Shown here in pieces: positions 1-12,198 of a stretch of DNA of 34,186 bases. Location of the stretch: positions 1 to 34,186 of the forward strand of contig JABVXU010000566.1 of the NCBI GenBank assembly GCA_013365365.1. Direction: 5' to 3'. Each line of letters begins with the position of its first letter. The stretch's first letter is position 1. This DNA is from Cruorifilaria tuberocauda. Its lineage: Eukaryota > Nematoda > Chromadorea > Rhabditida > Onchocercidae. Below the pieces are notes generated by a model, which saw only the letters and a program-made list of their open reading frames with translations, was not told the DNA's origin and did not search any database. The translations under genes and the position numbers were made by a program.

Positions 1-180
1 TAACAGTAACAACAAAAATAATAATGATAATAATAATAAATGTTTGCTTGATGCATAAGATGGAAAAAATTGTTTAAATTTCAAATTTTGCTAAAGAAAT
101 AATTAATTAAATATTGTTCACATACTTTCAATCAAATTTTCAATTGTTTCGTTATTTTCCGAAAAAATCAATTTTTGCAG

Positions 181-700
181 GAAAATGGATGAGCGTAGTA
201 TCAGAAATGAAGAATTGCTTATTGAATGATTAAAGGAGAGGAAAAACGGAAAACGGAAATGATAGAGAATGAACTGATTTAAGCTAAACATGCAAGCATT
301 TTCATCGCTGACAATTTATTTAAATAATTCTGCCATTATTTTTATTGTTGTAATTTTTTTGTTTCATTTATAGAAGAAAAAGAAAAGCTAAAAAGAGAAC
401 TGATAATTTCATTCTTTATTGATTATTTTCATAGTTTGATTTGTTGAAAATTTCAAGTGTAGAATTTTGTTCTGCAAAAAACATAAATTTATAATTATTC
501 AAACCAAAAAACTGATTTAAAAAATAAATTAAAACTAAAAACTAAAACTGAATTTAAAAGCTGGAAACAATGGGTACTGTAATTTTTGCAGGATTACTGT
601 AAAAGAATAATTATACGCAACGTAATAATTTCGAAATTGTAAAATTTTTCATTTAATTCAGATGACTTCACAGGATCGTAATAAAAAATCGAGTATAACA
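181..700 (+). other. Exon-like fragments, possible decayed or partial gene
   Basis: Three short segments carry splice-site signals but no complete gene could be built. One follows an acceptor (TTTTTGCAG) at 180, with an ATG at 185 and a Glu-rich frame (MDERSIRNEELLIE) ending in TGA. A second follows TTTATAG at 374 and encodes a charged helix-like stretch (EKEKLKREL). The third, 662-700, is 13 codons (MTSQDRNKKSSIT) between TTTAATTCAG and GTAAGA. Stops and frame breaks interrupt the first segment. These could be exons of a gene starting outside the window, or a pseudogene. Low confidence. Confidence 0.22.
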
Positions 701-777
701 GTAAGATTTAAGATAGCTTCATCTAATCAACTGGTTTGAGCATTTAATTTAATTATTAGTTTACCTTGTATTTAATT

Positions 778-945
778 ATTATCATTCTTACCACTTACAT
801 TATTAATAATATTGTTATTATAACTGTTCTTATCATAACCATCATCATCATTGTTATTATCATTATTATTAATTATTATTACTGTTACTGTTATTATTAT
901 TATCACTATTATTATCACTGTTATTATTGTTACTAATATATTAAT
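778..945. repeat. Degenerate ATT/ATC trinucleotide-like repeat
   Basis: About 170 bases consist almost only of TTATTA, TCATTA, CTGTTA and CATCAT units. It is an imperfect microsatellite with no coding potential. Confidence 0.7.
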
Positions 946-1040
946 ATTGAAACTGTAGAAATGATTAAATGCTTATTGAAAATTTTCATACTAAATCATT
1001 TAAATCACACATTTCATACTTTACTTGAAAATTGCTATAA

Positions 1041-1766
1041 TTAGCTTTTAACTTTTGCTTGAATTGCATTTATTATACGATTACGTTCCATTTCCATATT
1101 TTCAATTCTCTCGAACATTTTTACATTGAAATGATTGATACGAGATTGCAACTATAACACTTATTGCATATTTTTTTTTTATTACAAATGTTTGTAATTT
1201 TAAATTCAATTAAAAGACGAGCCTTCAAGAAGAAAAAAAATCAATTTGACAAAGTATATATTTCTCTCTTAAATTCAATCTTTGGTTTTTTTTAAAAATT
1301 TTTACCGAAGAGCTACAAACATTTATATATTCCATACATGATCGATTAATTAATTAAAATTTTTTTGTTTTTGAATGAGAATTTAATAAGAAAAAAAAAC
1401 AAGATTAAAATAAGAAAAACAACTGATTTAATAAATTTTTTTAAATTAAATTATTTAAATATGCAAATCTTATTTTAAATATCAAAATTTATCAATTAAA
1501 TCATGAAAGATTGCAAATATATATTTTGTATTGCAATAATGTAATTTCTTCTTTTATTGCATTTTAATTAAAAAAAAAAGAAAAACTTTTTTCTTTGCTG
1601 CAAAATAACAAACCTTAGTAATTCGAGACTGTTGAACATCGCTGATAAATTTTATTTGCATTTCCAAATATCGGATATTCCAGAGCATTGATGACTGTGA
1701 AGATGCTAGGCTTGCTAATAAGGATGTTGAGGATTTACACTTGCTCTCGTCTGATGATGATGACAT
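1041..1766 (-). CDS. Small predicted coiled-coil protein, two exons
   Basis: Not recognised. Exon 1 is 1766-1614 (51 codons) and exon 2 is 1151-1041 (36 codons plus TAA), giving 87 residues. The 462-base intron has donor AAG|GTTTGT and acceptor GTTATAG, and the phase is 0 on both sides. The start MSSSSDESKCKSSTS is Ser-rich and probably disordered. From about residue 27 the protein looks helical and charged (e.g. IRYLEMQIKFISDVQQSRI, then FERIENMEMERNRI), with hydrophobic spacing that suits a coiled coil. Length and composition resemble small helical subunits such as those of BLOC/BORC complexes, but that is only a resemblance. Upstream in-frame TAG just before the ATG supports this start. 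No clear spliced-leader acceptor is visible. Confidence 0.5.
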
Positions 1767-3413
1767 CCTCTATTCCTTGCTCATTTCAACTGCTGCATAC
1801 TTTTTCGATTGAAGTAGAAAATGAATTGAAATGAAATGATTTCACACAGACCATTAAGCTAATTTAACAGGCATTTCAAGGAATCTTTCCTTTTCTTGTG
1901 TAATGCTAGAAATTATCTCTTGTGAATTTTTTTCAGTTCATTTTTTTTTTTGGTGGGTGCAAGTTTTTTCACTTTTAAAATTCGAGATCGGAAAAGTGAG
2001 AAGAGATTTATAAGATTTGATAAGGTTTGCAAGAAAAGGGATTGTTTGGGAATTATCGCTTTTGACTAAATTAATTTTGTATTAAATAATTTTATTAAAT
2101 TAATTAAATTTGAATTAAATCAAAATGAAAATTACACCAAAATTAAAACAGTTAAATTAAATTAAATAATTTTGTTAAATAATCTTTTTTACGCAACTTT
2201 TTTCAAATAAAATCAGAAATGATAAAAGTTAAGTGATTGATAAGATTTGGTATTAATGTTAAGCAAAAAAAGGATATTAAAATTAAAAAATTATCTTTTT
2301 AATAAAATTTTAATTTTTTCTGAGCCCTTTTTTTCGTGATACTATCGTCCTGAATTAAATTTGAGTTTTAGATTAAATTTGAATAATTTTTTACGGAATT
2401 TTTTTGTTGTAAAACTGAAGTTAAAGAATTTATAAGATTTATTAATAATAAGGGAAAAAGAATCATCTCATTTGTAGATTTATTGCAAAATAAGTAATAT
2501 GCAAAAAAAAAATGTTACAATTTAAGTTGCTAATTTGCCATCTAATGCATTTTTTAATTTGTTTAATTAATTATAAATTTGATCACTTTTCTTTTGAATA
2601 GCTTGTTTTTGAAATTATTATAAATGATTTTAAAATTGTTATTTCTATCTTCAAATTGATAAGTGATAAAATATTGCAACAGAAAAATTTGCTATTATTT
2701 TAGCTTTTGAATTTCTTTTTCAATTTTAATCTTTAAATTTTATACTTACTATAACTTTATACTTACTGCTATAAGTTTTTTTTTTAGAGAATTGAAATTT
2801 TATTAAAGATTTTATTTATATATTTTTCATTATTCCAATAAATTTTATGAATTTTATTAGATCTATTTTCATTGATAATATTAGTAGTAATATCACTTAC
2901 TTAAGTGATAGTAAAACCTCTATAAAGTATTCCAAATTTCAGATAATTTCCCCAATTCTTAAATATTTTTGAGGCAAAAATTTGACAAAACCTGAAATAA
3001 TTATCAATTATCTCGATAACATGAAATGATTCACGATTATTATTATGATTATGGAAGCGAATAATTTACTATTACTAATAGTATTCGTAATGCATGCATG
3101 CATAATATTGATTTAAATTTAAACGAAAACATCAAATTATATAATTAAAATATTAAAGGAAAATTTTTCAAAGAAAAATTGGTTTGCTTATTGGATTTGA
3201 ATATTTAAGTTTTTAAAATGAAAAAATTTATTAATTTAGTTTTTTCCTCAAAAATAGCATTTTTAGATCGATAAACGATCAATTCTTCTATGCATTCATT
3301 CAAATGAAACTTAAATTTTTTTAATAAAGTTTTTCCACTAGTAATATGTCTGACATTAATTAATTACTGTCCTAGTCTGCTAAAATATTCACGTAATGAA
3401 GTACCATATTCAC

Positions 3414-3457
3414 CTTATCATTTCTAAGCTTATTATCACTCTTATCATTTCTAAGCT
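3414..3457. repeat. Two direct copies of a 17-bp unit
   Basis: CTTATCATTTCTAAGCT occurs at 3414-3430 and again, exactly, at 3441-3457 (period 27). Confidence 0.8.
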
Positions 3458-3651
3458 AACGCACGTTAGAATAAATGACGCACAATGGAATATTCAAGTT
3501 GTACTATTTACAAACTTATGAATAAAACTAATAAAAGGAGAAATTAAACTTGATTTATCTGTAAAATTACTATTTATACCTAAATTTTCAAGCAACTTGC
3601 TATCAGTAAACTAATTTATGACAATGATTGTTTTTTAGAGTTTTACGAATT

Positions 3652-3702
3652 TTTATCATTATCATAAGAAAATTTATTCAATTTTCTTATGATAATGATA
3701 AA
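3652..3702. repeat. Perfect 22-bp inverted repeat, 7-base loop
   Basis: The left arm at 3652-3673 (TTTATCATTATC...) is the exact reverse complement of 3681-3702, separated by TTATTCA. Transcribed, it would form a perfect hairpin. It may be a small foldback element or a chance AT-rich palindrome. Confidence 0.85.
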
Positions 3703-3953
3703 GATTTAAATAAAAGACTTAAGTTTGAGTTCAAGCTGAGAAAACTTTAATTCCAATGATAAAATATGCTACTTTTGTAAACATTTTGTAAACATTCTCA
3801 TGTTTTTTCTAAGATTCCTCTAAATTTTTTATATTAGAAAAATCATTTTAACGATAATTATTAGTGATCATAATTAAGAGACATGTAGCACATATTTTTT
3901 GTAATATTTACGTGAATTTTTGCGCCATTTAATTAAACTTAAATTTAATAATT

Positions 3954-4020
3954 TAGCTAATAATAGCTAATGAGGCTTTATTAGCTCGTAAGGCTAATTT
4001 AGCTAATAAGCTAATACGCT
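3954..4020. repeat. Cluster of TAGCTAAT motifs
   Basis: At least five copies of TAGCTAA or GGCTAA-like units occur in about 65 bases. This is local low-complexity sequence, partly self-complementary because TTAGCTAA is a palindrome. Confidence 0.6.
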
Positions 4021-4480
4021 GTTCATCATCTCTTTTATTCCATTTTCATTTTCATAATTTAAACGATTTTTTTTAAACAAGTATAATTTGATTTAATTTT
4101 ATTTTCACTTTCAAAAATAAATAAATAAGTTATTTGTTTTATTTATGGAAATTTTACATATGAAAGTATGCTTTGATGTTTTGCATTCTGCATGAGTCAC
4201 TAAATTATTTACTTCTCGAAGTAATTAAATAAATAATTTATCATGATAATCGTTTATTCGAGTGATCGAGATGCCATCTTGAATAAAGTATGAAATGAAT
4301 AAAAGATTGATTAACAAAGTGTAAATAAACTAATTTCAAATACTTTCTTGTAAAATTTGCTTGTAAAAGATAAAAAAGTATAAAAGAAAAGTTGAAAATT
4401 TTATTTCTAACGATTAATTTAATTAATCAATTAAAAATATGAATTCCGATTGAACTTTGGACCATTTTGTTAACTTTATT

Positions 4481-4500
4481 ATCTCTCTCTCTCTCTCTCT
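4481..4500. repeat. (TC)n microsatellite
   Basis: An uninterrupted TC dinucleotide run of about ten units. Confidence 0.9.
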
Positions 4501-4675
4501 TTATTTACTTCAAAAAATGAATGGAATGGAAAATGTAATTTAGGCTAATTTTTAGATCATTTATTAACTTTGTTTTCTTTTCCCTTTGAAATTTAATAAT
4601 TCATAAGCATATGAAAAGTTTTGTTCCCCAAAAATTTAACAAAATTCTCAATGATCAATCTAATTATCGCAGTAA

Positions 4676-5155
4676 CATGGAATTACAACGACAAAAGCAA
4701 TAACTATTTGTGCTAGCGGAAGAATAATGAATAGATTGTTGGTTGCACACCTGAATGATCAGAAAATATACGAAAATTGAGTTGAAATTCTGGATTTCAT
4801 TCTCTTAAGATGACAACTTCCCTTCCCATCTGTCTATCATCGATTCGATTTCAACTGGATATGCGAAAAGTTGGCTAAACAAACAAAGGTAAATTTAAAA
4901 TTGAAGATTTTAGTTGGATGGATAAGATTAAAAGATTTACTTTTGGTAGATAATGAATTAATTACATTATTGCAATTATATTTTGATTTGATTAATATAG
5001 AGGGAATATCATATTTACAATTTGATATTTTCGGAAGCTTTAGGAAAACGTTGTTAGCAATTAATTTAGAAAAAAATTCAGTGATTAATATCAAAAATAA
5101 TTTATTGTTTATTTTGAGAGTTCAATTTTTTTTATTCATGCTAATGACTACTTGA
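4676..5155 (+). pseudogene. Possible decayed coding segment with two in-frame TGA
   Basis: One frame runs about 160 codons without TAA or TAG, ending in a TGA at 5153-5155. Only two internal stops interrupt it, both TGA (4778-4780 and 4811-4813). An ATG in frame lies at 4727. The translation is protein-like rather than low-complexity, e.g. QLPFPSVYHRFDFNWICEKL around 4814-4873 and later DLINIEGISYLQFDIFGSF. I do not recognise the family. In DNA this AT-rich, a stretch this long without TAA/TAG is unusual. A gene fragment with two TGG-to-TGA changes would fit, as would chance. No convincing splice sites skip the stops. Confidence 0.3.
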
Positions 5156-5577
5156 AAATGATCAATAACCAATTTTGAAGTATAAGTTAAGCACTTAGAG
5201 ATGATCAATAATTTATTTTCAAATTTAAAAATTATACTTTGCAATTGCTATTTCTAATAAACAAATTATTAAATTAGAAGAAGTAAAGAAAAAAATTATC
5301 TGATTAATTCAGATTTTTCGAAATTTTTTACTTCAAAATATTAAAGTAACTGAATGATCGAACATTGATAACATTGATAGCGTAACAAAATACTTTGACA
5401 ATAAATGAAATCGTTCAAGTTGGTTAATTTAATTTACAACTATTTCAAATTATACTTATAAATTTCAATTTCACAACAGTGCTTAAATTGTTTTCACAGT
5501 GAACTGAAAAGAAAAAATATTTCAAATATTTAAATTGATTTCTAAAAATTTTTTCGCAGCACTAAAAAATAATCGTA

Positions 5578-5616
5578 ATTGATCATCAAATAATTGATCA
5601 TTATTTGATCATCAAT
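5578..5616. repeat. Near-perfect 16-bp inverted repeat
   Basis: 5578-5593 and 5601-5616 are reverse complements with one mismatch, around the 7-base spacer TTGATCA. Confidence 0.75.
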
Positions 5617-6055
5617 ATATTCTGATATTAGTCTTTTTTATTAAAAAAAATTAACTTTATCAAAAATACATTTGCTTCTTTAATCTGATTAATGAAATAT
5701 AAATTTTCAAAATGAGAAATAAGAAATGGAAGGTGGAATTGGAAATATTGCATCGCTGGTCAAATAAATGTTAAAAAATTATCAAATAATTCTTAAATTT
5801 CAAAAAATTAAAACATTGCATTAAGTATATTTTTACCCAAGTACCTTAACTTACTTCTTAAGTACCTCACCCATCATTACCTTAAGTATAAATTTTGCAG
5901 ATTCAATCAATTTTCATTTTTATTATTTCGTGAAGAAAAATCTTAGCACCCCTTGGAAGCTATAAATTTATAAAAAGGAACGAAATTAAACAAAACAAAA
6001 TATTTTGCAAATGAATTTATAGTTAACTTAAATGCAAGATATCAAAAAATAAGTT

Positions 6056-6130
6056 GTAAGATACAGTAACAATTCCTGCTGTAAGATACAGTAATAATCC
6101 CTGCTGTAAGATACAGTAACAATTCCTGCT
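6056..6130. repeat. Minisatellite, three 25-bp tandem units
   Basis: Copies at 6056-6080, 6081-6105 and 6106-6130 start GTAAGATACAGTAA. Copies 1 and 3 are identical; copy 2 differs at two positions. Confidence 0.92.
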
Positions 6131-9100
6131 TATAATTTTGAAAAGTTTTTACTTTTGTAAATTTTATTTTTATTTTATTTAATTAAATATCAAAATTCTT
6201 ATATCATTTGCAATGGAATCATTTAAATGTAATAATGTTTGAGGAGTAAATTTTTTCAAATTTATTCTTTTTCAAAAATTAAAAAACTTAATTATTATTA
6301 TCGAATTACTATTCTAAAGTCTAATTAACACTCATTTACATGTTTTTATTGAAATTTATGAACTCAGAAAGTTTATTAAACTTTTATTTTGAAACTTTGT
6401 TCCTGTTTGTTAAATACCGTTGATCAACTTTTGATCAAATACTCTATTCTGATTTAAAAATTCAAGCATTTTAATTATACCATCTTATTAATGGTCGCTT
6501 GAAAGCGCTATTGTCCCCTGTATGACTCACTGATAATTTATTATTGACTTATAGCATCAACATTCACTATAATATAAAATTTCTCCATTCATAATTAAAT
6601 ATAATTCATATTACTTTAACAAATTTATCTCTTACTTTTCCCTTAACTCTGATTTCATTAACCCTCCCATAATTTATTTTAGGTTTCCAGTTGATAAATC
6701 TTCTTTCATATCAATCAGACCATCCTAACTATCACATACTAATCTAATCAGCCCAACTTAACTATCACAATTTTACTCATTTATTACTTATACTAGTTAT
6801 ATTTTACCCATCCATTCAGTCCATTCTAACTATGACAATTATCACAATTTATCTTATCACATTTATCACTCTACTCAACTTAATTTCATTTTCTTCCTCT
6901 TTTACCTTTCCCTTACTTTCTGAAAAATTCTACTGTAATTTATGTCGTTATTTTAATTAGATATTAAATAAAACAATAATTTATCTTTTTTTCTATCCTT
7001 ACATATCAAATATTTTTTAATCTTTCTTATTACCACAAAAAAAAATGTTTTTTCATCAAAAATATTCAAATTAATTTGGTGTCTTATTACTTTTCATAAT
7101 TTATCATCAATAATTATATCAAATAATCCTTTTTTTAATTTCAAATTTCAAGTTAGAAATCTTGTTTACTTCACATATCTCTTCCTCTTCTCTCTTCTTA
7201 TTTTTGTTTTCAAAATTAATATTGAAATATTTCAAATTTAATTAATTAAAGTTATTAAAAAAAGAGACGGTAGAGAAATGATACATGAAATCATAATATT
7301 ATTTACAATGATACTGCATAAATTTATTTGCAGAAAAAACAGAAGCAAATCCAGTTTATTGATTTTTCTAAATCATATCTTATTTTCAATTATTATCAAT
7401 TTGAAATTAAATGATTAAATGAAAAAAAGCACAATAATCGAATTTAATACATAAATTGAAAATATAAAAATAATAAAATTTGTAGGAAATCAATTTTAAA
7501 CTTGTTTAAATTGCTTTTTAAATCACACGTATCATGATTAATCGCTTATCTTTCTCTTATCTTTTTTTTGATACTGAAAATTTGTTATTTTTAATTACCT
7601 AATAAATGTTTATATTCAATTCAATCGATTACACATTTCTCAATTATTTGCGATTTCTATTACTTAATACCATTTCAATTCTTGAAATACCTGAAATTTA
7701 CCTTCAATTCGTCGTGAAATACCTGAAATTTAGCAAATAATTTTTTATGAAAATTTATTTTTATTCAAAAAAAAAATGAATGAATTGTCAAAGATTATAT
7801 TTAAAAGTATATTTATGTATGTATAAAATCTATAGATTGTCAAAAAAAAAGCGGATAACATTTTTTAGTATCGTTGAGAATAATTTTCAAAAAAAAAACT
7901 AAATAAATAAATAAAGAAAAATTTCAAGTGGACATTTTGAATTATTGCCAATGGCGATTTCATTGGTCATTCAGCCCTTTTCTTCCATTCTAAAATAAAA
8001 CGTTTCTTTTTTTTTTCTCGTCGAAATACTTGAAATGTATCAAATTATAGCGGTAGAAAAAAAAGCATTCAAAATTCCGACATTTCCATTCTCATTCAAA
8101 ATTTCCTTTATCACTAAAACAGCAAGAAGTGAAGAAGAAGAAGCTATCGCATTGAATTATAAAGTTTTTTTAAAAAGCTGTAAAATTTCAAAAATTTAAT
8201 TCAAATTTTGTTTGGCTAATTAAGCATGGTTTATATTATAAATTATAATATGCATACATGTATTCTTCTTGACCTCAATTAATAATTATTATTAATTAAT
8301 TGTTACAATATATGTATATTAACCGTGATACATATTATAATATCCATATATAGCATATATAGCGATTAATAAAAAGTTTAACAAAAGTTAATTAAAAGTT
8401 AATTAAAATTCATTTTGGTAGAAAATATTCTAAGATTTTTTTGCTTATGTTTATTTTTTATCTTCCACTCTTGCTATTAGTATTTATTCTTTGGGAAATT
8501 TCGTTTTGAAAAATAAGTTGAATTAGGAAATGTAAAAATTGAAATTGGAAAATGTTAATCTTAATAATTGCGACTTGATTTCATGATAACTATGTAAGTT
8601 AATGTCAATTATGAACTTATGATAAAAAGCATATTTGATTACAGGCTGATAAATTGTAAGCATGCAAGAGGACGAAACTTTAATGTTATTGTGACTGATG
8701 TTATTATGGCTAAAGTGATTAAATTTGCAATCTTAATTTAATTTAATTTGAAAGGTAAATGAAATTAAAATTTTAATGGGTTTTGGAAAGTAAAGAAGAA
8801 ACAAAATTTGATGTGAAATTATTTCAACGGATTAATTAAAATTAAATTAAACTATAACTTAAATTGAATTTGCTTCTTAGTATTAATGATTAATAAAAGT
8901 AATGATTGATGAGAAATTGGAAAAATTCACTCCTTGAAAGTTCATGCAATAAAATAAATTTTTTACTTTTATCTACCTAAAACTCATTAAGTAATAATTC
9001 TTTTTAATCATTTATTGGGAGAGAAAAACTTCCATGAATTTCTTAATTAATAAAAATTTAAAAAATTTTTGTGAAATAATTTAATATATTCAGAATATAA

Positions 9101-9415
9101 ATCATAACATAACGATTTCTCGGAAGTAAAAAAGAAAAGCATACCTTCATTTTTTATTTAAGTTTAAAATTTAAATTTTAAATCTTAAAGCTCATCAATT
9201 AAAGTGATAGCTATAAACTTCTTCAATCATAGAACAAATTCATTTTTTAACTGCTGGAATAATAGCAAAGTAAAGTATTGCAGGAATCTAACATAGAACT
9301 TAATCAATATGATTGAATTAAAAAAATACAAGCCAAATAATTAATTGTGAAATTATTACAGTCTTTTGAAGGTAAAAATTTTGAGTTAACTCAAAGTCTT
9401 ATTAGAGCTGGTATG

Positions 9416-9438
9416 AATTAATTAATTAATTAATTAAT
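9416..9438. repeat. (AATT)n microsatellite
   Basis: Nearly six uninterrupted AATT units. Confidence 0.9.
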
Positions 9439-11794
9439 ATACATTTAGCTAAATTAGTTTAATAATATAATGAACTTGAATTTTTGATGATTTTTAATTG
9501 ATGAAAAAAAATTTTCACTTATATGATCAAATTATTTCTTTAAATTATAGTGTAAATTGCAACAAGACAGGTTAATTATATTGCTACTTTAATTAATAAT
9601 TTATACTCTTACTTAATTATACTTTAATTAATAATTAGCAATTTAAGAAAAGCTTTTCTAGCCTGATTTACATTTTTAAACTTAGAAAGTACAATTTTTT
9701 TAGCTCTGCATGCATGATGTAATTCAAATAAGCTATCAAAAAATGATATTACTCTTAATTATTTCTATTTTTGTAATACAAAAATTTTTTTCCTCACTCT
9801 TTCTAAGTTTCGACTAACAAAAAAAAAGAAAAAATAAATTAGATAAATGATTCCGTTAGGAAAAATTGGTAATTAAATTGAAAATTCCATTCAATCCTGG
9901 AAAACCATTATACTATTATTATGCGTTTTTTCCGTATTTTTTCAAGAAGATGATCATTTCAATATCTGCTCAATTTGATTTCGATCCTTTCTCGCGGAAT
10001 ATGTTAAAAAATTTTCTAGAATCAAGAAAGTTTTTAATGTGCAATCAATTTTATCAGAAAAAGAACAGTGATATGATCAAATAAAGTTAGTTAAGTTTGT
10101 TTTTGAAGTTAAATTGATATTATTTCTATGGTTGGTAAATTGTAATTTTAGTTTTCAAGTTATGGAGTTCTATGAAAAGAAGTAAAGAATTTTTTAATTT
10201 AGTAAAAGATTAAGTGATTCAGTAAGGAATTAGCAAAGAAAGTAAAGAATTTTTCAATTTTCAAGCAGTTAAATTTTTCAGTTATATTTTCTTATTTTTC
10301 TGAAAGTTTTTTCCTTTTTGTTTTCACTTATTTCATTAAGTAATTAAATATCTTATTCAAAAATTTTTTAAACTAGTTTTTTAATAAGTTTTTTTTAATT
10401 ACTTCTAACTCAGTATAATTTTCATCCAATTAAGTTCAAAAAATCAATGTTTTTAATTTTTTATTAATCGCTTAAGCTTTTTCCATACATTCAAACAATT
10501 TATAGTAAACAAAAAAATTTGTTTTACTTTGTCTTGAGATTCTCCCAGTGAAAAATTCGCCAAAGGTCGCTCTATCCGTTTTGCCGGTGTATTTTAGTCG
10601 CCTAACCGTAAATCACCCGGAATAATTCTCGATATTCCTCGAGAAATTTCCATTTTCGAATTTTTCATTTTCGAAAAATTTATCGCTTTTTGGAATTTCT
10701 TCCTTTTGGATCACTCCTATTTAAATGACATGTTCTCTTGATTAAAATATTTGATTTTGGCTATATCAGAAGAGCTGATTTAAAATCACAAAATTGGCCT
10801 TTGACCCCTTTTATTAATTGCAAAAGTTATTATGACAGATAATTTGAAAATCATTGATTTGATATCAGCTGCCAGAAAATTTTCTTTTTCCTTTATATTA
10901 ACAATTTTTGATTTATTCTTTACGAGAAAGTAAAATTTAAATAATCCAAAATGATTGTTTCATTTCTCACTTATTTCTTTTGCTCCTTAATCGATTTCGA
11001 AATTAAAAATTTTTATTCTAAAATGAAAAACTAAAAATCGTCCAGACATTTCAGTAAGGATTTCCGGTAGAATCAAATTTACAGATAGTTTTTCTACCAT
11101 TAGATGATGCAAATTATAAGTTAAATTTAAGTTATTATTGCAATACAGTAGGAAGCTAATTTTAAAATAATATAATTAACATGAAACAATTAGTTCGTAT
11201 CCCTTCATGAAACTTTCAACTTATAGAAGCATATACTGAGTAATTGTATAAATGAATTTAGTTTTCTATGCCGAACCTGAGTTTATAGCAATAGCAGCAT
11301 TTTTTTGAGCTTACTTTCAAGTGTAAAGTTTCAGATAGTAGTAAGACCGAGGGCAGACTTTTCAAGAGAAAAAGGTTAAATTGATTTGAACTTAAATTAA
11401 AACTACACGTTTAAAGTTGAAAGTTTGATGATAAAAATTGCAACCTTTGAAATTATTTCGAACTTGAATTCCAGTATTGAAAGAAATGAAATATTAATGA
11501 TGAAAATGTTATCCTATCATGAATTACGCATACATTTTATTTTTAAATTTTTAAATGCGCCAAATTGTTCATCAATTTAAAAAAGATTTTTATGAATTTA
11601 AAAATTTCGAGAGAAAATTTTTCAACAATTTCAAACATTACTGTTAAGTTATTTATATGTGATAATCAAAAGTAAACTGAAAGTGATAAGAGTGAAATCG
11701 TTATTGAGGGAAAATTTCAAATGATGAATTTTTAAAAAATTATTAACATCCCACCATTCAATTATTCATCTTTAGACAAAATTTCGTGTTTTAG

Positions 11795-11830
11795 ATTTCG
11801 TGTGGGGCGGAGTTGTTGCAGTTATTACAG
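11795..11830 (+). other. Orphan exon-like GC-rich island
   Basis: Thirty-six bases lie between an acceptor-like TTTTAG and a donor-like ACAG|GTAGGA. The segment contains GGGGCGGAG, resembling a GC box, in otherwise very AT-rich DNA. One frame reads FVWGGVVAVIT. No partner exons were found, so it could be a lone 5' or non-coding exon, a regulatory patch, or chance. Confidence 0.2.
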
Positions 11831-12198
11831 GTAGGAATATTTGTTATCAATTGCGCCCATGCATGAAGCTTCTATCAATAGTCCAATGGTCCAAACCGGT
11901 CATTTCATCCGTAATCATAGCGATTGCATTTTGAAAGTTTCAATGATCAGTGTAGTATAATATATAGTTTCTCTCAATTTAATTTTTCACATTTCAAGTA
12001 TTTGAGTTTTTCTTTTTCAATAAGCTGATGAAATCGTTTAATTTTGAATCATTCATAAATTATTATTGTTATTCGTTTCTTCTTTGAAAGTTCATTTACT
12101 CTAAAAATGTTTACTTTATTTTTTCTTCTAAATGTTGATTTAAAGAAAAATTATGCGTAGAAATCTATGAAGAAGATGAAGAAGCGGAAAAGTTTAAA

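Larger units (their letters stand above)
1767..4675. other. AT-rich interval, no gene seen
   Basis: Apart from the repeats and the hairpin listed separately, I see poly-A/poly-T runs and frequent stops in all frames. No exon-like open stretch has credible splice sites. Confidence 0.5.

Noticed and set aside
4676..5155. Nuclear copy of mitochondrial DNA (TGA read as Trp)
   Set aside because: The translation does not resemble any mitochondrial protein I know and lacks their strongly hydrophobic, T-rich codon pattern.
9866..10084. 72-codon open frame, plus strand
   Set aside because: Phe/Lys/Tyr-rich as expected from AT-rich DNA, with no splice-site context or recognisable domain.
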